Of a stretch of 47,229 bases of DNA, positions 15,416-23,482 are shown piece by piece (positions within the stretch are counted from its first letter, which is position 1; each line of letters starts with the position of its first letter). A program made the position numbers and the translations under genes. The stretch covers positions 1-47,229 of the forward strand of contig CALXOA010000099.1 in NCBI GenBank assembly GCA_944389895.1. The letters run 5' to 3'. The notes below the pieces were generated by a model. That model did not search any database and had not been told where the DNA came from. It saw nothing but the letters and a program-made list of their open reading frames with translations. The DNA is from an uncultured Victivallis sp. (GTDB taxonomy: Bacteria > Verrucomicrobiota > Lentisphaeria > Victivallales > Victivallaceae).

Positions 15416-18088
15416 ATGAAATTCTACTATTTCAATTCGACCCATTGGGATCGCGAATGGTATCAGTCATTTCAGGAGTTTCGGAAATATCTGATTGATA
15501 CAACCAGGGTTCTGTTGAATATTTTCGACACCGATCCGGAGTTTCGGCGGTTCACCTTCGACGGCCAGACTGTCGTGCTCGAGGATATTGTCGCAATCCG
15601 TCCCGACTGGCGTCCCCGGCTGGAGGCGCTGATTCGTGCCGGGCGGCTGAATGTCGGTCCATGGTACGTGATGCCGGATGAGTTTCTGGTTTCAGGAGAA
15701 GCGCTGATCCGCAATCTGCAACTCGGCCGCCGGGTGGCGCGGGAGTTCGGGGCCGAGCGGCCGTGGCCGATCGGTTACGTCTGCGATATTTTCGGGCACA
15801 TTGCGCAACTGCCGCAACTTTTCGCAGGGTTTCAGCTCAAGGGATCGGTCGCCTGGCGGGGAACGGAGGAAAAATTCGGCGATCACCTGCTCTGGTGGGA
15901 GGCTCCCGACGGAACCCGGCTGCCTCATCTGAATCTCGGTAAATGGACCGGATATTCGGAGTTTACTTTCGAAGTCCGCCGCGGGCATTCGACGGAACCG
16001 CTCGATGAAGCCGAATTCAAGCGGAATCTGCGCGAATATGTCGAACGCGACCGGAATCACTGGGGCGGGCTGTTTGTCCTTTCCGACGCTTTCGACCACG
16101 CGTTTCCGTCTCCGGATACGCCGAAAATGCTGCGCTGGATCCGTGAGGTCTACCCGGAGGCCGAGGTGATCCACACCGATTATACCGAGCTTTTCGAACG
16201 CGAGTTTTCGGTGGAACGTCCGGTTCTTCGGGGGGAGCAGATCCGGCCCGTTTCCCATGCGGATCACAACGGCTGGCAGATCAGTGCGACATTGAGTTCC
16301 CGCTGTGACGTCAAGCGGGCCAACGACCTCTGCCAGAACGAGCTGGAGCTGGTCCTCGAGCCGCAGTTCGCCCGGCGTGCCGCGGCGGGAGATGTGGAAT
16401 CACTTCCCCTGTTGCAGTATCAGTGGAAGCATCTGTTGCAGAATCATGCTCACGATTCGATCTGCGGCTGTTCGATCGATCAGGTACACCGGATGATGAA
16501 GTGCCGTTTTGAAGAGGTTCGTACCCTCGGCTCCACTCTCGGCAAGGAGCTCCGGTGGCTGGACAGGACGGCGGTGGGGGCGGTCGCCGACTCCGGTCGG
16601 GCGGCGGAGGATGGACGCTACACGGTGCGCATCTGCAATCCGCTGCCGTTCCCGTTTTCCGGAGTGCGTGAACTGGAACTGGAGTTTCCGGCGGATCGTC
16701 CTTACCCGAAGCATCAGGCGGAGCCCTTCGGATACGAACATTTCAACAGTTTCCGGCTCTATGACGAGAACGGGAAAGAGGTGCCTTATCAATTGAAGAA
16801 CATCCGGCGAAATCGGATTCGTTCGTTTCACCGACAGGATGCGCGTCCCTGTGATATCTACACGATTGCGGTCCGCCTTGATCTGCGCGCTTGCGGATGG
16901 ACCCGGCTTGAACTTGTTCCGGCGGAGGATACGGTGCGTTCCTTCGCCACTCTGACAGTCGGGCCGACCGCGGCGGCCAACCGTTTTCTCCGGCTGGATA
17001 TCCGACCGGACGGTACCTTCGATGTGACGGATCGGCGCAGCGGCCGGGTGTTCCGTCGCCAGAACGATTATCGGATCGACCGCGAAATCGGCGACGGCTG
17101 GAACCATGTCCGCCCGGTCGGTAATCGTCGGATTGCCGGAACGTCCTCCGCCCAGATTTCCCTTGTGTTCGACGGGCCGGAACGTGCGGAATTTGAAATC
17201 ATCCGCCGGTACCGGGTGCCGCGCGAACTGGAGTACGCCGGAACCCTCCAGGAGGCCTATGCGGGAATCCGCGAATCGGAGGAAAACGCCACTCTTGAAA
17301 TCGTGACCACGGTTGCCCTCGATCGCGACAGCGATCGGCTTGAAGTCCACACCGTGGTTCGCAACACGGTCCGCGACTGGAGGCTTCAACTGCTGATTCC
17401 GACCGGCATTGCCGGAGCATATTTCGCCGGACAGGCATTCTCCTGCCTGGAACGGCCTGCCGGGCGGCAGCACGGAAACTGGTCTGAACATTTTCAGGAG
17501 CCGGAGATGATCGAGCAGAACTTCGACGGTACCCTCGGAAAACGTGATGCTGCGGGTGGAATCGCCTTCCTCAGCCGCGGCGGCATCCACGAGGCGGGAG
17601 CGCTGGAGGATGAAGATGGTTCTCTGGTGGTCACACTGCTGCGTGCCTTCCGCCGCACGGTTCAGACCGATGGCGAGACGGAGGGACAGCTTCCAGGCGA
17701 GTGTCATTTCGACTATCTGCTTGAATTTTTCCCGCCGGAACAGACTTTTGCCGGTTTGATGCGGCATGTTCAGGCATTCCGCGCCGAGTTTCCCAGCTAT
17801 CTGGTGCCTTCCGCCGCCGTTGCGGGAAAAGCGGATGGAAGTTTTCTGTCTCTTTCCGGCAATCTCGTCTGGTCGGCGCTGAAACCGGCTGACGACGGGA
17901 GTTCCGGCGTGGCGGTACTGCGGGTCTTCAACGTGGAGAAACATCCGGAAACCGGCCGTTTCGAGACGGAATTTCCCGTGAAACGGGTGGAAAAATGCCG
18001 ACTTGATGAATCGGTGACGGCGGAGCCTGTTGGATCGGAGTTTCTGGTACGACCGGGCGAAATCGTGACTTTGAAACTCCACTTCTGA
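15416..18088 (+). CDS. alpha-mannosidase, GH38 family
   Basis: 890 residues, the normal GH38 length. The zinc site motif H10-x-D12 is in THWDREW. The catalytic nucleophile is D124 in VCDIFGHIAQLPQL. A further zinc histidine lies in NHAHDSICGC (H344, H346, D347). A long beta-sandwich C-terminal part follows. These enzymes cleave alpha-mannosides from glycans; there is no signal peptide, so it would act on imported oligosaccharides. The ATG at 15416 is chosen because AAGGAG lies nine bases before it and the protein then begins at the conserved KFYYFNSTHWD; the open frame extends upstream without support. A TATATT is present at 15388-15393 but has no clear -35. It converges with the next gene, 7 bp apart. 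Confidence 0.93.
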   Translation: MKFYYFNSTHWDREWYQSFQEFRKYLIDTTRVLLNIFDTDPEFRRFTFDGQTVVLEDIVAIRPDWRPRLEALIRAGRLNVGPWYVMPDEFLVSGEALIRNLQLGRRVAREFGAERPWPIGYVCDIFGHIAQLPQLFAGFQLKGSVAWRGTEEKFGDHLLWWEAPDGTRLPHLNLGKWTGYSEFTFEVRRGHSTEPLDEAEFKRNLREYVERDRNHWGGLFVLSDAFDHAFPSPDTPKMLRWIREVYPEAEVIHTDYTELFEREFSVERPVLRGEQIRPVSHADHNGWQISATLSSRCDVKRANDLCQNELELVLEPQFARRAAAGDVESLPLLQYQWKHLLQNHAHDSICGCSIDQVHRMMKCRFEEVRTLGSTLGKELRWLDRTAVGAVADSGRAAEDGRYTVRICNPLPFPFSGVRELELEFPADRPYPKHQAEPFGYEHFNSFRLYDENGKEVPYQLKNIRRNRIRSFHRQDARPCDIYTIAVRLDLRACGWTRLELVPAEDTVRSFATLTVGPTAAANRFLRLDIRPDGTFDVTDRRSGRVFRRQNDYRIDREIGDGWNHVRPVGNRRIAGTSSAQISLVFDGPERAEFEIIRRYRVPRELEYAGTLQEAYAGIRESEENATLEIVTTVALDRDSDRLEVHTVVRNTVRDWRLQLLIPTGIAGAYFAGQAFSCLERPAGRQHGNWSEHFQEPEMIEQNFDGTLGKRDAAGGIAFLSRGGIHEAGALEDEDGSLVVTLLRAFRRTVQTDGETEGQLPGECHFDYLLEFFPPEQTFAGLMRHVQAFRAEFPSYLVPSAAVAGKADGSFLSLSGNLVWSALKPADDGSSGVAVLRVFNVEKHPETGRFETEFPVKRVEKCRLDESVTAEPVGSEFLVRPGEIVTLKLHF

Positions 18089-18095
18089 AGCTGGA

Positions 18096-19232
18096 TCATC
18101 GACCGTCGCGCATTGCCTTTACCGTCTCGAAATAGGCGGCTCTGGCCTGGGCTTCCCGCATGGCGGCGGTCATTCCACTCTTTTCCCACTCCGCCACGGC
18201 CTGCGTCTGAAGGGCGGCGGCTTTGTCAACTTCCCCGAGACGGTTTGCCAGCAGCGCCTGGGCGTTGAGGCCGGCGCCGCGGAGTGCCGGAGAAGCATCC
18301 GCAGGGATTGCCTGCGCGGCGCGGTTGATCAATTCCGCCGCGATTTTCAGAATTTCCGGATCCATCGGAAAACGATTCAGCAAAGTCCAGCCCATCAGAT
18401 TGTCCGAATCCGGCTTTCCTGAGATGTTTTTCCGGTAGGCCTGTGCCGCTTCCACGGCGCGGCCGGCCAGTTCGGGATGACGTGCCGCCAGATCGATTGC
18501 CGTGAAATAGAGCCGTTCCAGCTGCGGTTGCCGGCCGAGTTCCTGTGCGACCAGCGCCCACGCTTCATCTGTCCGACCGGAATTTTCAAAGACGAAGAGT
18601 CGTATGCGTATCGCCCCCGGGTTCCCCGGATCGAGCCGCAGAATCGCCTCAGTGATTTGTTTCATGCGTCGGTCATTCCCATCGCGCAGCAGCGTCTGGA
18701 GTTCATCCTGCAGAGGGGCGAGTTTCCGCTGAAGGTCGGCGTCAAAGGTTCCGTTTTTCACCTTCTGCAGTGTTTCTCCGAGGTCGACCGCCTCGCCATT
18801 CCAGACAACGGTACCCTTGCCGTCGATCAGAAAAGCCATCGGGTAGAGAATGCTGCCGTTCATATATTTCGGCGTCAACTGCCGACGGGTGTCGACGCCG
18901 AAGGGAAGCGACTGGTCGGCGTGATCGGCAAGCAACTTCCCGGCGTCGGATTCGGAATCCGGAGTCACTGCCGCGATCCGGGCGAGGTCGGCGTAGTCAC
19001 GACGCAGACGGTCCAGCAGTACCAGCGTTTCGACGCGGTTTGCGGCCCGGGTCAACAGGAACACCACCACCTTGTATTCGGGGGTCCCGGGCTGCGGAGT
19101 CGCCGGCGGCAACACCGTGACGGGAGTTCCCTGAAGCCATTTGACGTTCAGTTCTTCGGCCGGATCACCGGGGCGCAGAGCCCACACGGGAAACGCGACG
19201 GCCATCGCCAGAAACGGCAGGATAATTTTCAT
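18096..19232 (-). CDS. exported thioredoxin-fold protein with TPR-like repeats
   Basis: 378 residues. The signal peptide is MKIILPFLAMAVAFPVWALR. A TlpA-like thioredoxin fold follows (about 20-165), but the usual CxxC active site is replaced by a cysteine-free FLLTRAANRVET stretch, so it is unlikely to be a redox enzyme. The C-terminal half has helical repeats (LNAQALLANRLGEVDKAAALQTQAVAEWEKSG), which look like TPRs. It may be an envelope scaffold or peroxiredoxin-derived structural protein. A GGAAGG site precedes the start. It lies 201 bases downstream of the kinase on the same strand, so the two may be functionally linked. Confidence 0.65.
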   Translation of the reverse strand: MKIILPFLAMAVAFPVWALRPGDPAEELNVKWLQGTPVTVLPPATPQPGTPEYKVVVFLLTRAANRVETLVLLDRLRRDYADLARIAAVTPDSESDAGKLLADHADQSLPFGVDTRRQLTPKYMNGSILYPMAFLIDGKGTVVWNGEAVDLGETLQKVKNGTFDADLQRKLAPLQDELQTLLRDGNDRRMKQITEAILRLDPGNPGAIRIRLFVFENSGRTDEAWALVAQELGRQPQLERLYFTAIDLAARHPELAGRAVEAAQAYRKNISGKPDSDNLMGWTLLNRFPMDPEILKIAAELINRAAQAIPADASPALRGAGLNAQALLANRLGEVDKAAALQTQAVAEWEKSGMTAAMREAQARAAYFETVKAMRDGR

Positions 19233-19433
19233 GATCTACCTTCCTGATTCTTTTCCATACTTCTGAGGATATTTCCCTCTCTCCGCCAGGCAGCCGGAAT
19301 CGCGTCGCACGGGGCGGGAGATGTTGCAAAAAGAGAGACGGAAAAGTAGATTCCCATTCCTGTCCTTCCGCAGGAAGGGGCCCTCCGTTGCCGATGTCCC
19401 GCACCTTTTCCCGGGCGTCCGGTCAAGACGCTG
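19233..19433. other. gap between kinase and TlpA-like gene
   Basis: The 201-bp gap holds a CCTTCC/GGAAGG hairpin (19364-19378), without a clear T tract, and no gene. Confidence 0.4.
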
Positions 19434-22088
19434 TTATTTCTCTGCGGCGGCGTCCTGGAATACCTTGTAATAATCGCTCCAGAACCCTTTCGGTGCCCGT
19501 TTCGCCAGATCGGAAGGCAGGTCGCCACTGAGCAACCGGTGGAAGAACTCCGTGTTGGACTGCTTCAATTTCCGATCGAGCCTGAGGTAGAACCTTGTCC
19601 GCAGTTCCGCGTTTGCCGAGTCAGAGAGATTCAACTCCGCTTCTCCGTTATCAGTGAGGCGTACAACGCTTCCCGGCCGCACCGCCACGATCTCCACGAG
19701 CTGATTTCCGGTGGTTTCAACGTTGAAACCATTCCTGGCGCTGATAGATTCGAGCAGCTTCCGGAAGTTTTCGACTTTGGCGGCTTCTGCGGGCAGGGCG
19801 GTAAAGAATTTCCGGCTGCGTTCAATCAACTTTTTTTCCTCAGGCGTGTCGCACCCGGCCGGAAGTTCCGCTGCCGTCGCCGTTGCACATGCCGATTTCA
19901 ACGCATCCAGATTGCCTGCCGCAACATTTTTCAGGTAGGTTGCCGCCACCTGCCGCATTCGTTCGTCGAGCAGGGATTGCAGCTGTCTGGTTCGTTCCGC
20001 CACCTGCTGTTTCCTGATCTCAGCCTCCCGGCGTTGTTGTTCGGCCTGTTCACGGGCCGCCTGTTCCGCCGCCGCCCGCCGTGCTTTTTCCTCTTCTTCC
20101 GCCCGGCGGCGCGCTTCCGCCGCGCTTTCGTCAGCCTGCTCCCGTGCGGCAATTTCCGCCAGATGTTTCTCCCGCGCCGCCTGCCGGGCCGGCGCAGCCC
20201 GGAAGAGTTCGTCCACCCGGCCGTACACCTGCAGCAGGGGAGTCACCACGCTGCGTTCCTCTTCGGTCAACGGTTGCGGGTAAGCCGCGAAAAAAGCGTC
20301 TCCACGCTTCAACAGTCCTTCCCGGTCGGAAGGATTGTTGCGAACATGTGCCAGAATTTCCTCCACCCCGTTCAGATAAGCCGGACGGGTTTCCGGCTCT
20401 GCAGGTTTTTCGGGCTCTTTTTTCGGCGGTTCCGGCTGGGATTCCGGTTGGGACTCCGGTTGGGACTCCGGCCTGGTTACCGGTTCGGAAGTGGCCGGCG
20501 GCGCCGCAGGTTCCGACTTCTCATCCGGAGAAAAACATGCGAGCAGTTTGTTGCCGAAAGGTTTCAATGGCTCCGGCAAATGTCCGGCATTTGCCAGCCA
20601 GAGCGTCACACAGAACAATATTGCAAGCAGCAGGAACACTCCGGCGACAATCGCAAGGGGTATCGCGGAACGACGCAGGATCTTCCGGAACCGTGACACT
20701 TCCGGGGGCGGAGGTTCGACTGTTTCCGGCTCCGGTGCGAACTCGGGGCGCGGCATCTCCGGTTCCGGAACAGGAACCGGTTCGGGCTCCGGGATCAGTT
20801 GCGGAACGGGAGCTGGTTTCGGTTCCGGTGTTGCCGTTTCAACGGCATCCGATACGGCTTCATTCGGTGGAATCGTCGGCTCCGGAGGCCGGGCGGCATC
20901 CGTCATTTCCACCGTCACATTTACGTCATTTTCAGGCTGTTCTTCTTTTACTTCTTCCACCAGAGTAACTTGCGGATTCTTTTTTTCTTCCGTTACTTCC
21001 GTGGCCGGGGATGATCCCGGTGCGGGTGAAGTATTTCCCGGCAATTTGAATGCGGGAACGGGCGCCCCGGCCTTCGGCAATTTGAAGACCGGCGGGGCCG
21101 GTTTCCTGCCGAAATTCAGATTCATTTTAGGCACGGTGGAGGGACGGTAGCTGCTGATGAACAGATCAAGCGCCTTGATCAACGGCCCGGGAGTCTGGTA
21201 GCGCTGCTCCCGGTCACGGGCCATCATTTTCATGATGATCGTGTTGAGTTCATCTGGAAGTTCCGGATTGATCTGCTTCGGCGGCGTCAGGTTTCCGGCA
21301 ACGTGCATTTTGGCGATCTCGAGCGCCGTATCTGCAGAGTAGGGGAAACGACCGGTTACAAACTGGTAGAATGTGGCTCCCAGACTGTAGATGTCGCTGC
21401 GGACATCGGTCGGAACGCCGGTGAGCTGTTCCGGGCTGATGTACTGGGGGGTCCCCATCACCTCGTCGCCGACTTCGGCATCATTGGGCTCGTTGCCGGC
21501 GACCCGGGCGAGACCGAGGTCGGCCAGTTTTGCGAAGCCGTTGGCGTCCAGCATGATGTTGTCTGGTTTGATATCCTGATGAACCAGTTTCTGCTCCCGC
21601 CAGGCGGCGTCGAGAGCACTGGCGATTTCGCGGATCACCTTGGCCGCCTTCAGGAAGTCGAGTTTCTTCTCCCGCTTCAGAATCTGCTTGAAGGTTTCGC
21701 CGCGGACGAACTCCATTGCGAAGTAATAGATCCCGTTCTCCTCCCCGACCGCATAAGCCTGAACGATGTTGGGGTGGTTGATGCGTCCGGCGGCACGTGC
21801 CTCGTGGATGAGGCTGTCGACATACTCTTTGTCATTGACGAATTTGTTCTGAAGCACCTTCAGCGCGACCGGCCGGTCCAGCGAGAGCTGCCGTGCCAGA
21901 AAAACCTCTCCCATTCCCCCCTTGCTGAGCGGTTTTTCAATCAGGAAATCACCGATTACCGCTCCCGGCGCGGTCGGGGATTCGGGGAAATCGACCGGTT
22001 CGCCGCATTTCGTGCAGTTGACCTGAGTGCCCTCCGCAGGCTTTTCCGCTTCAAAAACATTTCTGCATTTCGAACAGTAGATTTTCAT
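19434..22088 (-). CDS. membrane Ser/Thr protein kinase (PknB-like) with zinc ribbon
   Basis: 884 residues. An N-terminal zinc ribbon (C5-x2-C8 and C25-x2-C28) is followed by a kinase domain from about 45 to 310. The domain has a glycine loop SKGGMGEVF, VALKVL, the catalytic loop HQDIKPDN and DLG in place of DFG, with GTPQYISPEQ downstream. HQD replaces the usual HRD, so the Arg that normally contacts the activation loop is gone. A long Pro/Glu-rich linker follows. One membrane segment lies near 490 (IPLAIVAGVFLLLAILFCV), and after it a coiled coil of Glu/Ala/Arg-rich repeats. The 12-bp unit at 20431-20466 encodes a repeating SQPE. It is likely a sensor of envelope state. Its promoter is at 22160-22188. 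Confidence 0.88.
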   Translation of the reverse strand: MKIYCSKCRNVFEAEKPAEGTQVNCTKCGEPVDFPESPTAPGAVIGDFLIEKPLSKGGMGEVFLARQLSLDRPVALKVLQNKFVNDKEYVDSLIHEARAAGRINHPNIVQAYAVGEENGIYYFAMEFVRGETFKQILKREKKLDFLKAAKVIREIASALDAAWREQKLVHQDIKPDNIMLDANGFAKLADLGLARVAGNEPNDAEVGDEVMGTPQYISPEQLTGVPTDVRSDIYSLGATFYQFVTGRFPYSADTALEIAKMHVAGNLTPPKQINPELPDELNTIIMKMMARDREQRYQTPGPLIKALDLFISSYRPSTVPKMNLNFGRKPAPPVFKLPKAGAPVPAFKLPGNTSPAPGSSPATEVTEEKKNPQVTLVEEVKEEQPENDVNVTVEMTDAARPPEPTIPPNEAVSDAVETATPEPKPAPVPQLIPEPEPVPVPEPEMPRPEFAPEPETVEPPPPEVSRFRKILRRSAIPLAIVAGVFLLLAILFCVTLWLANAGHLPEPLKPFGNKLLACFSPDEKSEPAAPPATSEPVTRPESQPESQPESQPEPPKKEPEKPAEPETRPAYLNGVEEILAHVRNNPSDREGLLKRGDAFFAAYPQPLTEEERSVVTPLLQVYGRVDELFRAAPARQAAREKHLAEIAAREQADESAAEARRRAEEEEKARRAAAEQAAREQAEQQRREAEIRKQQVAERTRQLQSLLDERMRQVAATYLKNVAAGNLDALKSACATATAAELPAGCDTPEEKKLIERSRKFFTALPAEAAKVENFRKLLESISARNGFNVETTGNQLVEIVAVRPGSVVRLTDNGEAELNLSDSANAELRTRFYLRLDRKLKQSNTEFFHRLLSGDLPSDLAKRAPKGFWSDYYKVFQDAAAEK
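20431..20466 (-). repeat. 12-bp tandem repeat in the kinase gene (SQPE units)
   Basis: Three tandem 12-base units (TCCGGCTGGGAT, then TCCGGTTGGGAC twice) encode a PESQ repeat in the juxtamembrane Pro/Glu-rich region. Identical neighbouring units suggest slipped-strand length change. Confidence 0.7.
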
Positions 22089-22159
22089 GATTTCCGCTCA
22101 CTGTGATGCCGGACTCTCTCTTTCGGTTTCTTCGCTTCCGGTACTCTTCCGGCTAAAGC

Positions 22160-22188
22160 AATATAACCGTCGCCCCGGGAAAAGTCAA
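22160..22188 (-). promoter_or_regulatory. promoter of the kinase gene
   Basis: Minus strand: TTGACT (22188-22183), a 17-bp spacer, TATATT (22165-22160). The transcript would begin near 22153, leaving a leader of about 65 nt before the kinase start. Confidence 0.75.
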
Positions 22189-22214
22189 TAGGGTCTAAAA
22201 AGAAAGCTGAAACT

Positions 22215-23186
22215 CTAGAAGAAATATTTGATTACCGCATTCCTGCGCAATCTGCCGACATACTCACTGCGAATACGTTCGCGCTCCTCATCCTGGATCC
22301 GGCGCCGGATCTCCGGGTTCAACGTTTTGAAATCGGATCGAACCTCTTCACGATGTGAAAGCACCTTCAGGAAGGAAACGCCGTCCGCGGTATGAATTGG
22401 CCCATAGACTGCTCCTGCAGAGGGATTGGGAATCGCGGCCGCAAATTCCGGCCGCAGCCGGCGACGTTCAATCCAGCCGAGATTTCCGCCGTTGGCGGCG
22501 TCCGGCCCCTTCGAATGGAGTGCGGCAAGTTCCGCAAACCGTTCCGGAGCGGCCTGGAGAGCGGCGGCGATCTCTGCGGTGATTTTTTCGAGTTCCGGGG
22601 TATCCGCCGGCAACTGGATCATCGCCAGTTCAATACTTTCCGGCTTTACGAACTCCTCGCTGTGGTTGCGGTAGTAATCGTGGATGTCCCTGGGGGTGAT
22701 GTTTTCATGCACCTGAAATTCCCGCATCAGCATCACCTGGACGATCATGGATTCTTCGATGTCTCTGCGGATCTCTTCGATCGTTGTCCCCGCCTCGCGT
22801 GCCTTGCGGGTGAACTCGATGCGGGAACGATACCCCATGCGTTCGGCAACATTGTCCAGTTCCGCCTCGATCTCGCGGGTCGGAATCTCAAACGGTTTCT
22901 CGCGGTAGTCTTCGACGATCAGTTTTCGGTCGATCAGGTTGTCGACCGCCCTGAGGCGGATCCGGCGGATCGTATCGAAAAGTCTCTCCCCGGAATATGC
23001 GGCATAGGCCTGATATTCCTCCTGTCGCGTCACGGGAAGAACATCGGCGAGACTGATCGGTTCACCGTTGACCGACGCCAGAACCGAATTGATCTCCGGA
23101 TCCTTCGAGTCGCGCAGTTCGAAATCGGCCGCCCGTGCCGTCAACACCATCAGACACACCGCGACTGCCGTCAGAAATCTGTTCAT
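22215..23186 (-). CDS. SurA/PpiC-type peptidyl-prolyl isomerase
   Basis: 323 residues from ATG 23186; the frame opens further upstream at a TTG (23219). A signal peptide (MNRFLTAVAVCLMVLTARA) is followed by a SurA-like N-terminal chaperone region (VLASVNGEPISLADV, the usual opening). A parvulin domain lies near the C-terminus, with the signature AALHSKGPDAANGGNLGWIER and PNPSAGAVYGPIHTADGVSFLKV. It should assist folding of exported or outer-membrane proteins. It lies 54 bases downstream of tRNA-Thr on the same strand, with no clear own promoter between them, so they may be co-transcribed. Confidence 0.88.
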   Translation of the reverse strand: MNRFLTAVAVCLMVLTARAADFELRDSKDPEINSVLASVNGEPISLADVLPVTRQEEYQAYAAYSGERLFDTIRRIRLRAVDNLIDRKLIVEDYREKPFEIPTREIEAELDNVAERMGYRSRIEFTRKAREAGTTIEEIRRDIEESMIVQVMLMREFQVHENITPRDIHDYYRNHSEEFVKPESIELAMIQLPADTPELEKITAEIAAALQAAPERFAELAALHSKGPDAANGGNLGWIERRRLRPEFAAAIPNPSAGAVYGPIHTADGVSFLKVLSHREEVRSDFKTLNPEIRRRIQDEERERIRSEYVGRLRRNAVIKYFF

Positions 23187-23240
23187 GCAGTAAATCCGCC
23201 CCAAAATATATCGTTGCAAAAACGGCTGTTCCCGGAAAAT

Positions 23241-23317
23241 TGGAGCCGGCTGTGGGAATCGAACCCACGACCTGCTGATTACAAGTCAACCGCTCTAGCC
23301 ATCTGAGCTAAGCCGGC
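23241..23317 (-). tRNA. tRNA-Thr (anticodon TGT)
   Basis: Minus strand: acceptor GCCGGCT (23317-23311) pairs with AGCCGGC (23251-23245), then discriminator T and encoded CCA. The D arm is GCTC/GAGC. The anticodon arm is GTTGA-CTTGTAA-TCAGC, with anticodon TGT. The T arm is GTGGG-TTCGATT-CCCAC. A promoter lies upstream at 23333-23361. Confidence 0.95.
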
Positions 23318-23332
23318 GCTCCAGGTTGATCT

Positions 23333-23361
23333 AATATAGTGCGCAACAGGCGGCTTGGCAA
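23333..23361 (-). promoter_or_regulatory. promoter of tRNA-Thr
   Basis: Minus strand: TTGCCA (23361-23356), a 17-bp spacer, TATATT (23338-23333). It may also drive the foldase gene after the tRNA. Confidence 0.75.
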
Positions 23362-23393
23362 ATCGTTTCAGAAGAAAAAAAACACCTTTTCTC

Positions 23394-23421
23394 TTGAATT
23401 TTTCTGAAAAAATGGTACATT
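23394..23421 (+). promoter_or_regulatory. promoter of parE-parC
   Basis: TTGAAT (23394-23399), a 16-bp spacer, TACATT (23416-23421). The start would be near 23428, about 55 bases before parE. Confidence 0.55.
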
Positions 23422-23482
23422 TCATTCTCGTATCTGTTTATTTCAGCAACCTGGGAAGCGATTCCGCGGAGAGTCATCTGTC

